Shown: positions 57,294-64,000 of the stretch, in pieces
Layout of the letters: every line of letters starts with the position of its first letter
How positions within the stretch are numbered: the stretch's first letter is position 1
Assembly: GCF_000381885.1 (NCBI RefSeq)
Contig: NZ_KB907223.1
Span: forward strand, 17,217-81,216
Length of the DNA stretch: 64,000 bases
Reading direction: 5' to 3'
From: Actinomadura atramentaria DSM 43919
Lineage (GTDB): Bacteria; Actinomycetota; Actinomycetes; Streptosporangiales; Streptosporangiaceae
Program-made: the position numbers and the translations under genes
The notes under the pieces: generated by a model
The model's database searches: none
Told to the model about the DNA's origin: nothing
The model's input: only the letters and a program-made list of their open reading frames with translations

Positions 57294-58280
57294 TCAGGGG
57301 ACGAGTACGACGCGGCGGCCCTCCGGTGGTGGCTGGGTCCACGTGCGGGTGACGTCGGCGAGCGGCACCGCCTCGGCGTCCACCGGCAGGTCTCCCGCGC
57401 AGATCCGGTCGGCCAGCTCCGGCAGGTCGGCCAGCAGTGCGTCGAGGCCGACCGATCCTTGGCCGCTGCCCGACACGCGGAGGTTCGCGGCGCGTAGCAG
57501 CGCTGACGGCAGTGCCAGCTCCGGGCCGGCGACCGCGCCGATCTGCACCCAGTCCAGCGGTGCGGACCGGTCCGCGCGGGCGCGGACCAGTGCCTCCATC
57601 GCCGCTGCGGCGGGCGGTCCCCACAGGTAGTCCAGGACCACGTCGACGTCCGCGGCCTGCGCGGCGAGCCGTCCGGCCACCTCGTCGGCCGCGCCGACCA
57701 GGGGCACCGTCGCGTCGGCGCCCAGCGCGGGCAGGGCGGCGAGTCGCGCGGCGTCCCGCCCCGCCCCGACCACGCGGCCCGCGCCCAGCAGCCGCGCGAC
57801 CGAGACGGCCGCCCGGCCGGCGTTGCCGGTGGCGCCGAGTACCAGCACGGCGCTCCCCGGCGCGAACGCGGGTGCGCGGTGGCGCAGCGCCACCCACGAC
57901 GACATCGCCGGGTTCATCCCGGCCGCGACCGCCACCGGGTCGGCGTCGGCGGGCAGCGGGAACGCGCGGCGCCGGTCGATCACGGTGCGCTCGGCCATCG
58001 ACCCGAACGCGGTGTCGGGCAACGCGAAGTACAGCAGGCTCCCGTCGGCGTCGCGGCCGACACCGTCGACACCGGGGACCAGGGGAAGCTCCCCGGTGGA
58101 GGTGTAGTGGCCGCCGTCGGCGGCCGAGCGGACGCGCGGGTGCAGTCCCGCCGCGAGGACGTCCACCACGCGCTGGTGGGCGCCGTGCGGCTCGGGCAGC
58201 GGCACGGACTCGCAGCGGGGCGGCTCGCCGAAGGCGCGGACGACGGCGGCGCGCACGGACGCGGGCGCGGTGGACGGCAT
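57294..58280 (-). CDS. Quinone-oxidoreductase-like zinc-independent MDR
   Basis: A 328-aa medium-chain dehydrogenase/reductase. VLAAGLHPRVRSAADGGHYT, LVPGVDGVGRDADG and the NADPH-binding loop VLVLGATGNAGRAAVSVARL are typical; the catalytic zinc Cys/His set is absent, so it belongs to the quinone reductase group. It probably reduces a quinone or reactive carbonyl with NADPH. ATG 58280 has GGAG with 8-nt spacing. It is divergent from a MarR gene with three CAAAC/GTTTG half-sites between them, so it is probably repressed by MarR and induced by a redox-active or phenolic compound. Confidence 0.88.
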   Translation of the reverse strand: MPSTAPASVRAAVVRAFGEPPRCESVPLPEPHGAHQRVVDVLAAGLHPRVRSAADGGHYTSTGELPLVPGVDGVGRDADGSLLYFALPDTAFGSMAERTVIDRRRAFPLPADADPVAVAAGMNPAMSSWVALRHRAPAFAPGSAVLVLGATGNAGRAAVSVARLLGAGRVVGAGRDAARLAALPALGADATVPLVGAADEVAGRLAAQAADVDVVLDYLWGPPAAAAMEALVRARADRSAPLDWVQIGAVAGPELALPSALLRAANLRVSGSGQGSVGLDALLADLPELADRICAGDLPVDAEAVPLADVTRTWTQPPPEGRRVVLVP

Positions 58281-58306
58281 GGCGGAACTCCAAGTAGTTG
58301 GTGACA

Positions 58307-58333
58307 CAAACCAAATTAGTTTGCCCAACAAAC
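58307..58333. promoter_or_regulatory. MarR operator array: CAAAC-N7-GTTTG-N5-CAAAC
   Basis: Three 5-bp half-sites alternate in the 75-bp divergent gap: CAAAC (58307-58311), GTTTG (58319-58323) and CAAAC (58329-58333). They form two overlapping inverted repeats in the only AT-rich stretch of the gap. The larger AGTTGGT (58296-58302) and ACCAAG (58332-58337) elements flank them. Confidence 0.65.
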
Positions 58334-58355
58334 CAAGTCAACTAGACTGCCCGCC

Positions 58356-58844
58356 ATGCCCGCACAGCCGTCCGGCCCCGCCGACCCGCCCGCCGACGCG
58401 CTGGTCGACGGGCTCGTCCAGCTCTCCTTCCACGTCCAGGCTGTCCTGGCCGCCGCGGCGGCCGAGCACGACCTGTCCCTGCCGCAGGTCCGCCTCCTCG
58501 GCATCCTGCGCGACCGCGACGCCGAGATGCGGCAGCTCGCCCGTCATCTCGACCTCGACAAGTCCAGCGTCACCGGCCTGGTAACCCGCGCCGAACGCCG
58601 CGACCTGGTCCGCCGCGTCCCCTCGCCGCGCGACGGCCGCGCCGTCCTGGTCACCCTCACCGGCCACGGCCGCCGCCTCGCCCGCACCGCCGAGCGCGAC
58701 GTCCGCGCCCGCGTCCGCGCCCTGACCGCCGTCCTCGACCCGGCCGACCGCGCCACGCTCACCGCCCTGGCCGACCGCGTCCTGGCCGGCCGCCGCACCC
58801 GAGCCGACGACCCGCGCGGCGGAGACCAGGGCACCCGCGACTAA
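58356..58844 (+). CDS. MarR-family regulator
   Basis: A 162-aa winged-helix repressor: LVQLSFHVQAVLAAAAAEHD, LSLPQVRLLGILRDRDAEMR, LARHLDLDKSSVTGLVTRAE and VRRVPSPRDGRAVLVTLTGH (wing) match MarR from end to end. It dimerises and binds inverted repeats; the half-site array upstream and the divergent quinone-oxidoreductase gene point to local control. ATG 58356 is the first start after the operator. No clear Shine-Dalgarno is present. Its 3' end is overlapped on the other strand by the run-on of the S14 frame. Confidence 0.9.
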   Translation: MPAQPSGPADPPADALVDGLVQLSFHVQAVLAAAAAEHDLSLPQVRLLGILRDRDAEMRQLARHLDLDKSSVTGLVTRAERRDLVRRVPSPRDGRAVLVTLTGHGRRLARTAERDVRARVRALTAVLDPADRATLTALADRVLAGRRTRADDPRGGDQGTRD

Positions 58845-59349
58845 GGAGCCCGCCGCCCCGCGTCCGGACCGGGCTCGGTGCGCAAACCCCGCGCAGTGGC
58901 GGCATCTGTTCGTGAGCGATGGCGCACGAGTCGGCGCGGTCCCGCGCTGTAGCACCGGCATCCGGCTCGGCTTTGAGCGGGTTGGTCTTGCGGCGGTCCG
59001 GACGGGCGTCCGCGACGGACCGGGGCTCGACCGTGTCCCACAGGTCCACGATCAGCTTGGTGACGCCGGGGAGTTCGCCGCGGTGGGCCATCTCCCGGAA
59101 GCGGACGCGGGACACGCCGAATCGCCGCAGGTGGCCGCGCGGCCGTCCGTCGATGGCGTCGCGGTTGCGGACGCGGGTCGCGCTGGCGTCGCGCGGCTGG
59201 CGCCGGAGTTCGGCGACGGCCGCCGCGCGGGCCCCGGCGTCGGTGCGCGGCGCGGCGATCAGCCGTTTGAGTTCGGCGCGCCGGGCGGCGTACCGGGCGA
59301 CGACCTTTCGGCGGCGCTCGTTGGCGGCGATCTTGCTCTCCTTGGCCAT
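58759..59349 (-). CDS. rpsN: Ribosomal protein S14 (zinc-free paralogue) with abnormal C-terminal run-on
   Basis: Residues 1-98 are a complete S14 up to its last three residues: MAKESKIAANERRRKVVARY, LRRQPRDASATRVRNRDAID, GHLRRFGVSRVRFREMAHRG, ELPGVTK. The CxxC pairs of zinc-type S14 are absent, so this is the C-minus paralogue usually repressed by Zur. After Lys98 (about 59056) the normal SSW-stop is lost and the frame runs on for 98 unrelated residues, ending antisense to the MarR gene. The ATG overlaps the L28-remnant stop (TGATG). It may be a pseudogene or make a tail-extended protein; decay is more likely given its neighbours. Confidence 0.7.
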   Translation of the reverse strand: MAKESKIAANERRRKVVARYAARRAELKRLIAAPRTDAGARAAAVAELRRQPRDASATRVRNRDAIDGRPRGHLRRFGVSRVRFREMAHRGELPGVTKLIVDLWDTVEPRSVADARPDRRKTNPLKAEPDAGATARDRADSCAIAHEQMPPLRGVCAPSPVRTRGGGLLSRGCPGLRRAGRRLGCGGRPGRGRPGR

Positions 59350-59483
59350 CAGACCTTCTCCCCGCGGGCGCGGATGCGGGCGACGGCCGCCTCGATCCCG
59401 ATCTCGTCGACCGTCTTGATGGCGCGGGCCGACAGTTTCAGCCGGACGTGGCGGCCCTCGGACGGCAGCCAGTACCGCTTGGT
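59349..59483 (-). pseudogene. rpmB: Ribosomal protein L28 C-terminal fragment
   Basis: KRYWLPSEGRHVRLKLSARA and IKTVDEIGIEAAVARIRARG, ending EKV and TGA, are the last 44 residues of an L28 of the C-minus type. A stop codon (TAG, 59484-59486) precedes them and the first 30-35 residues are missing. Normally rpmB precedes rpsN in the Zur-regulated alternative ribosomal operon; the TGATG junction to rpsN is preserved. Confidence 0.8.
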
Positions 59484-59495
59484 CTATGCGACTCG

Positions 59496-59741
59496 TCAGG
59501 CGGCGCAAACGGCGCACAGGCCGTAGATCTCGACGCTGTGAGTGAGCTGCGTGTAGCCGTGCTCGCCGCCGACGCGGGCGACCCAGTCCTCGATGGCGCC
59601 CTCCCGGATCTCCTCGGCCGCGCCGCACGAGCGACACACCACGTGGTGGTGGTGCTCGGGGCTGCAGTGCCGGTAGAGCGATTCACCGGTGGGCAGGTGG
59701 GTGACGTCGGCCTCGCCGCGTTCGGCCAGGGACTGGATCGG
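59496..59741 (-). pseudogene. Fur/Zur-family regulator C-terminal fragment
   Basis: IQSLAERGEADVTHLPTGES, YRHCSPEHHHHVVCRSCGAA and THSVEIYGLCAVCAA-stop form the dimerisation and metal-binding half of a Fur-family protein, including the HHHH and two CxxC pairs. The N-terminal winged helix (about 55-60 residues) is missing and a TAG precedes the fragment at 59742-59744. Position beside C-minus ribosomal proteins identifies it as a Zur relic. Confidence 0.8.
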
Positions 59742-59922
59742 CTAACCGCAATGGTGCTCTGTGCAGATAGTAGGTGCCCGATTCGTTATCTGATGTCCGA
59801 CTGTGGGCGCCGTTCGTGCTGTTCTTGCCTGCGGGCCCTGTTCATCGGGATGCCGACGCGCTTCCGAGGTCGGCGGGTCTCGTGGTTGACTCTTGGAGTT
59901 CCCCGGCAAGAAGGAGGCTTTC

Positions 59923-60225
59923 ATGGACCCGATTACCTTGGCCATCGCCGGTGCCCTGGGCACGGGGATGGCGACGGGAGTCGGAGAGCGCGCCGGCACG
60001 GCCATTGCGACCCTGGCCGGGCGCGTTCGGCAGCGGATCACCGGGGAGCCGCGGACCACCGAGGAGATGGCCGAGGCGCTCGAAGCGGAATTCGCCCGCG
60101 ACCCGGCCTTCGCGAAGGAGATCCGTTCGCTGTGGCAGCAGGCGAACCACGGGAACTCCTTCAACGGGACGGCGCAGAACGTCGTCCAGATCACCGAGAA
60201 CAGCGGCAACATCACGTTCAATTGA
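59923..60225 (+). CDS. Small Bell-like protein with C-terminal amyloid-type motif
   Basis: A 100-aa protein. Residues 1-30 (MDPITLAIAGALGTGMATGV) form a Gly/Ala-rich amphipathic or membrane-prone helix of the type seen in Bell domains, the bacterial counterparts of fungal HeLo cell-death domains. Residues 45-75 are helical and charged. The C-terminus (78-100) contains GTAQNVVQITENSGNITFN, resembling RHIM-like bacterial amyloid signalling motifs. The same A-x-NVVQ core occurs near the N-terminus of the next protein. AAGGAGG gives a strong ribosome site for ATG 59923. Predicted role, by analogy: membrane-disrupting executor triggered by its NLR-like neighbour. Not proved by sequence alone. Confidence 0.65.
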   Translation: MDPITLAIAGALGTGMATGVGERAGTAIATLAGRVRQRITGEPRTTEEMAEALEAEFARDPAFAKEIRSLWQQANHGNSFNGTAQNVVQITENSGNITFN

Positions 60226-60481
60226 GACAGTCGGCCGCGGCGTAGATGCGGTCGCTGATCGACGGAAAACCGGTCGCCTCGCCGCTGGACGACGTCGGGC
60301 CTGCCGCGCAGGTGCTGCCGCACCTTCGTCGCCACCGGGCCCAGTACCGACCCCGCCGGGCGCCGCGGGGTGATCAGAGGCCGCTTGTGGTCGGGTTCGG
60401 GGAATCGGCCGCGCGTTTTCCGGTGGACGGGTTAGGTTGGCGCGCGACCGGGTTGTGGCGGCGAGCGGAATCGTGGGGTCG

Positions 60482-62656
60482 ATGGACGAGGCGGGCGGTG
60501 TCGAGAACCGGTCGGACGGGGATGCCTACAACGTCGTCCAAGCGAGGTCCATCGGAAGCATTCACCATCATTACCACGGCAGGCTCGATCGGCGGGTGGG
60601 GGCGCTGAACACCCTCCCGGCGGCCATCGCGTATTTCACCGACCGCACGGCCGAGTTCGCGGCGATCGACACGGCCGTCGCGGCGGCGCGGGACAAGGCG
60701 AGCCCGGCGGTGGTGGTGCTGGCCGGAACGCCCGGGGTCGGGCGTCGTACCGCGGCGTTGCGCTGGGCGCACGACAACGCCGGTTCGTTTCCCGACGGCA
60801 GCCTTTACGTGGATTTCGACGGCCCGGCCGGGCGCGCGGTGACAAGTGCGACGGATTTGCTGGCGTCGCTGTTGCGGCAGCTCGGCGTCCCGGAAGAGGA
60901 CTTGTCGGCGTCCGGCGCGGATCTCGAATCGGTGTGGCGGGCGCGCACCTTCAACTCCAAGCTGCTGGTGGTGCTCGCGAACGTCCAGGTCCACGCCCAG
61001 ATCGAGGCGGTCATGCCGTCGTCGGACAAGGCCGTCGTCCTCGTCACGACCGACCACGACCTCGACTCGGTGATCGACGCCTACGGCGCGACGCGCCTGC
61101 GGGTGGGCCCGCTGGACGAGGCGTCGTGCCGGGAGCTGCTGGACCGCATGGTCGGCGCGGAGCGGGTCGCGGGCGATCCCGAGGCCGTCCGGGCGCTGCT
61201 GGAGCTGAGCGAGGGCTGGCCGGACGAGCTGTGCCTGGCCGCGGGCTGGCTGCGCAAGCGGTCGGGCCGGGAGATCACGGCGGCGGTGCGGCGGCTGCGG
61301 GCCGCGCGCGACGCGGACGGCGCCGGTCCGGAGGGGCCTCGCATCGTCGCGGTCAGCGATGGCGCCTACGAGGCGTTGCCCGAACGCGCCCGCCGCGCGT
61401 TCCTGCTGCTCGGGCTGCATCCGGCCGCCGGCGACCGGCCGGGCCGGGCGGCCGCGTCCGGGGCGTCGTTCGCTCTGCCGGCGGCCGCCGCGCTGCTCGG
61501 AGCGTCCGCCGACGAGACGGAGGACGACCTGGAGACCCTGCTCGACTGGCAGCTCCTCACCGAGGAGAACGGCCGCTACCGGTTGCACGACCGGGTGCGC
61601 CGCCATGCCGTGCGCAAAGCGGGGGACATTCCGCAGGATCTCCGGGATCGGGCGGTCCGCCGGGTCGTGGAGTCGTATCTGGCGATGGCATGGGTCGCGG
61701 ACGTCACGATCAACCCCTACCGGCCGCGCCTGGTCGCGGTCGGCGCCGACGGGCCATCGGCCTTCGGCGGCGGCGCGCAGGGGCGCAACCGGGCCGTGCG
61801 CTGGCTGGAGATCGAGCATCTGAACCTGTGCGCGTGCGCGCGCACGGCGGCCGAACGCGGCTGGCACGGCCTCGTGGTCCAACTCTGCGACGCCCAGTGG
61901 GCGCTGCAACTGGCCACGCGCCCCTACGGTTCGCTGCTGCCGGTTCTGGAGACGGGGATGCGCGCCGCCCGCGAACTGGGAGACGATCGGTGGATCTTCC
62001 AGATCGCATGCCGACTGGGCCGCGCGTATTTCGAGACGGCGGATTTCCCCAAGGCGCACGCCGTCCTCGCGGAGGGCCTGGCGGCGGCGAGGGCGACGGG
62101 CCGGCGAGAGGACGAGGCGACCGCGGAAGAGTTCTCGGGCCGGGCCTATTTGGACGCCGGGGAGTTCGGTGAAGCGCTGCCATTCTTCCAACGAGCGAAA
62201 AACCTGGAAGAACGCAGCACCGACCCGAGGCGGCGGGCGCGGGGCACCGCGATCCAGTCGCACCACATCGCCCGCGCGCGGCTCGGGCTGGGGGAGCGGG
62301 CGGCGGCGATCGACGCGGCGGAGGCCGCGCACCGGCTGTTCGGCGAAATTCCCCGCAAGGACGGCTCCGGAACCGAACCCGACCGCTACAACCAGGGCCG
62401 CGCGCTCACGACGCTGGGTCAGGCGCGGCTCGCCGACGGCGACGTCTCCGGAGCGCGGGCCGCGCTGCTGGAGGCCCTGGAGATCATGCGCGGTGAAGGG
62501 CGCGCCTACCAGGAGGCGCAGATCCTCGAAAAGCTCGCGGAGACGGGCACCGAGGACCGGCGGGGCCATCTGGAGCAGGCCGTCGAGGCGTACGCGCGGA
62601 TCAACAGCGTCCGGGCCGAGCAGGTCCGGGAACGGATCACCCGCGAGATCGGCTGA
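60482..62656 (+). CDS. NLR-like NB-ARC/TPR protein with N-terminal amyloid-type motif
   Basis: A 724-aa STAND-family protein. Residues 9-33 hold the motif GDAYNVVQARSIGSIHHHYH, like that of the upstream 100-aa protein. An NB-ARC-like domain (about 60-350) follows: AGTPGVGRRTAALRWAH at the P-loop, with Arg88-Arg89 instead of Lys-Thr/Ser; KLLVVLANVQVHAQIE at Walker B, with Ala166 instead of Asp; LVTTDHDLDSVIDAYG; and SEGWPDELCLAAGWL. A winged-helix region (to about 400) and C-terminal TPR repeats (LARAYFETADFPKAHAVLAE and others) complete it. The degenerate P-loop and Walker B suggest weak or no ATP hydrolysis. ATG 60482; weak ribosome site. Probably a sensor in defence or regulated cell death (inference). 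Confidence 0.8.
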   Translation: MDEAGGVENRSDGDAYNVVQARSIGSIHHHYHGRLDRRVGALNTLPAAIAYFTDRTAEFAAIDTAVAAARDKASPAVVVLAGTPGVGRRTAALRWAHDNAGSFPDGSLYVDFDGPAGRAVTSATDLLASLLRQLGVPEEDLSASGADLESVWRARTFNSKLLVVLANVQVHAQIEAVMPSSDKAVVLVTTDHDLDSVIDAYGATRLRVGPLDEASCRELLDRMVGAERVAGDPEAVRALLELSEGWPDELCLAAGWLRKRSGREITAAVRRLRAARDADGAGPEGPRIVAVSDGAYEALPERARRAFLLLGLHPAAGDRPGRAAASGASFALPAAAALLGASADETEDDLETLLDWQLLTEENGRYRLHDRVRRHAVRKAGDIPQDLRDRAVRRVVESYLAMAWVADVTINPYRPRLVAVGADGPSAFGGGAQGRNRAVRWLEIEHLNLCACARTAAERGWHGLVVQLCDAQWALQLATRPYGSLLPVLETGMRAARELGDDRWIFQIACRLGRAYFETADFPKAHAVLAEGLAAARATGRREDEATAEEFSGRAYLDAGEFGEALPFFQRAKNLEERSTDPRRRARGTAIQSHHIARARLGLGERAAAIDAAEAAHRLFGEIPRKDGSGTEPDRYNQGRALTTLGQARLADGDVSGARAALLEALEIMRGEGRAYQEAQILEKLAETGTEDRRGHLEQAVEAYARINSVRAEQVRERITREIG

Positions 62657-64000
62657 CCTCGACGTTGAGCCGCCGGGCTCCGATCCCGATCGTCAGTTCC
62701 GGCGGGTACGGCGCCTCACCGAGAGCCAGCGCGGCCGACGCGCACAACGCGGCGTCCGCCTCACCAAGCGGGTCGAACACGGTCGGTCCGCCGCCGCGCG
62801 TCCAGACCGCGCAGCGGCCGGAGTCGATGTCGGCGACCACCCGGCACCGGGGGTTGCGGTTCAGCACCTCGCGTGCGGTGAGCCCGGCGGTCGCCCCGGG
62901 CTCGTCCGCCCGGCGAACCAGGACCGCGGCGACGTCACGGAGCGACTGATCGGTCTCGGTGTCCTCCACGAGGAGATGAACATCGCGCAGCGGCCGCGTC
63001 CGCAGGTCGGCGACGATCGCGGGCACCCGTTCGACACCGATGACCGGATGCTCGCCGGGGCCGCCCGTTCGCGCCGCGACGAGCAGGGCCGGACGGCCGT
63101 AACCCCACCCGGCCGGTTCGGGCGCTGCGGGCGGCACGGGTAGCGAGCGGGCGGGAGATGCGGGTTCGGGAAGCCCGAGCAGTTCGTAGAACAGCGCGCG
63201 GTGCCGTGCGGCGGCCTCGCCCTGTCCGGCGACCGCGTGCTCGGCCAGATATGCCGCGAACGCGGGATCTGCACCGGTGATCGCGGCATCGACCTGGGGA
63301 CGCAGCGGAGCATCGTGATCCAGCCGGGGGGCCCGAGCCGCGAGCATCGCCATCGGGGTTTCGGGATCGGTCTCGTCGGCCGCATACGTGGCGAACATGG
63401 TCGCCCGGCCGTGCGCCGCGCCGTACAGCCCCACCGAACCGTGATCGCCGAGGACGCAGTCCGCCGCGACGACCGCGGCCCGCCACCCTTCCAGCGGCGG
63501 GATCACCAGGAGCCCGGCCCGGCGGGCGTCGGCGAGCCACGACCGGATCTGCCACGCGCCGTGCCCCGCCCGGATGTTCGGATGCGCCACCAGCGCGACG
63601 CGGTACTCGTCGGCGGGCAACTCGGCCAGCAGCCGCGCGGGAAGCTCGGGATGGCGGCCCAGCGTCGAGTTCGCCCCCCAGGTGGACGAGACGACCACGA
63701 GCCGCTGCCCGGCCCGGACACCGAGCCGCGACCGGAAATACGCACGCCACGGCAGAGACGCCCCGATCCGGTCGAAACACACGTCGCCCGCGACGCGGGC
63801 GACGGGAACCGCCGGAGGGCACGACGCGCGCAGCCGCCGCAACTGCTCGTCATGGGAGAGGACGAGGGCGGACGGGATCACGCGCCCGCGATGCAGCAAC
63901 TGCTCCGGCGCCAGCCCGTAAACCGTTCTCTGTTCTCTGTTCTCTGTTCTCTGTTCTCTGTTCTCTGTTCTCTGTTCTCTGTTCTCTGTTCTCTGTTCTC
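62637..64000 (-). CDS. CDP-glycerol glycerophosphotransferase-like protein, 5' end beyond the window
   Basis: About 420 residues are visible. ALVLSHDEQLRRLRASCPP, RLVVVSSTWGANSTLGRHPE, YRVALVAHPNIRAGHGAWQI, GWRAAVVAADCVLGDHGSVG and LYGAAHGRATMFATY match a large actinomycete family often misnamed translation initiation factor 2, with a GT-B/glycerophosphotransferase-like fold. By memory, homologues continue upstream of VYGLAPEQLL for 100 or more residues; here the frame enters the heptanucleotide repeat at 63925 and stays open to the edge. The first in-frame start-like codon inside non-repeat sequence is TTG 63899, which would begin mid-domain. It overlaps the NLR-like gene end by 20 bp, tail to tail. 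Confidence 0.6.
   Translation of the reverse strand, partial: EQRTENREQRTENREQRTENREQRTVYGLAPEQLLHRGRVIPSALVLSHDEQLRRLRASCPPAVPVARVAGDVCFDRIGASLPWRAYFRSRLGVRAGQRLVVVSSTWGANSTLGRHPELPARLLAELPADEYRVALVAHPNIRAGHGAWQIRSWLADARRAGLLVIPPLEGWRAAVVAADCVLGDHGSVGLYGAAHGRATMFATYAADETDPETPMAMLAARAPRLDHDAPLRPQVDAAITGADPAFAAYLAEHAVAGQGEAAARHRALFYELLGLPEPASPARSLPVPPAAPEPAGWGYGRPALLVAARTGGPGEHPVIGVERVPAIVADLRTRPLRDVHLLVEDTETDQSLRDVAAVLVRRADEPGATAGLTAREVLNRNPRCRVVADIDSGRCAVWTRGGGPTVFDPLGEADAALCASAALALGEAPYPPELTIGIGARRLNVEVSRSRG
63925..64000. repeat. Heptanucleotide tandem repeat (GTTCTCT)n to the window edge
   Basis: GTTCTCT is repeated ten full times plus six bases without mismatch, from 63925 to the last base. 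On the minus strand it reads as a 7-codon period (Arg/Thr/Glu/Asn/Gln) with no stop. Composition (about 43% G+C) is far from the genome norm. Full length is not visible. Confidence 0.97.

Noticed and set aside
59764..59792. CAGATA / TATCTG inverted repeat as an insertion-sequence end
   Set aside because: Only 6-bp arms, no transposase remnant and no target duplication.
60246..60481. Coding sequence between the Bell-like and NLR-like genes
   Set aside because: Frames on both strands are Arg-rich and lack a ribosome site; it may be an unrecognised remnant, but no gene can be supported.
63925..64000. CRISPR array
   Set aside because: The repeats are 7 bp with no spacers.

Overview
The window is about three-quarters G+C, with short intergenic gaps, many GTG starts and gene families typical of filamentous actinomycetes (SpoIIE/HATPase regulators, IclR/LacI/MarR/TetR regulators, Tat-exported oxidoreductases, a DUF5954-like protein). 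It fits a chromosomal segment of an Actinomadura/Streptosporangiales-like actinomycete; this assignment is inferred from gene content and style only.

Layout. 1-10.8 kb: end of a SpoIIE phosphatase/anti-sigma kinase, a secreted PGRP amidase, a GT2 glycosyltransferase, an ECF-like sigma factor with a membrane partner, a flavin reductase next to an IclR regulator and an aromatic-ring monooxygenase, and a DUF5954-like protein. 10.9-18.2 kb: aquaporin, CobF, a Tat-exported purple-acid-type phosphatase, a TerB-like protein, a BlaI/M56 pair and a spermidine-dehydrogenase-like flavoenzyme. 18.3-22.5 kb: a sugar module (PfkB kinase, mannose-6-phosphate isomerase, LacI regulator, secreted DUF4185 protein) tied together by two matching palindromic operators.

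23.1-43.4 kb: one 20-kb operon of six genes (759, 3068, 643, 1753, 220 and 291 aa) whose five junctions are all 4-nt NTGA overlaps. It holds a possible lysozyme-like protein, a giant DUF6603-type protein with an embedded alpha/beta-hydrolase module, an unknown 643-aa protein, a giant protein with a ricin-type lectin domain, Ig-like domains and a (Asp-Asp-Thr)5 tail, a catalytically stripped ATP-grasp relative, and an intact ATP-grasp ligase. This is the best candidate for an undescribed system: a ligase placed directly after an Asp/Thr repeat tail that it might modify.

43.3-55.6 kb: a macrolide-type glycosyltransferase; permease, LVIVD protein, kynureninase and TetR regulator on the minus strand; a divergent, apparently leaderless serine hydrolase; and a GH1 glycosidase divergent from a three-gene sugar ABC transporter. 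55.5-64 kb is accessory and partly decayed: remnants of VOC, alcohol dehydrogenase and SDR genes, an SMI1/KNR4-like protein, a MarR/quinone-oxidoreductase pair, and a collapsed Zur-type locus (Fur, L28 and S14 remnants). It ends with a two-gene module that looks like bacterial amyloid signalling: a 100-aa Bell-like protein and an adjacent NB-ARC/TPR (NLR-like) protein, both carrying an A-x-NVVQ motif. The right edge is a heptanucleotide repeat running into a glycerophosphotransferase-like gene.

Many convergent gene pairs abut or overlap, and at several junctions both stop codons lie inside one palindrome. No tRNA, rRNA, CRISPR array or intact insertion sequence was seen.
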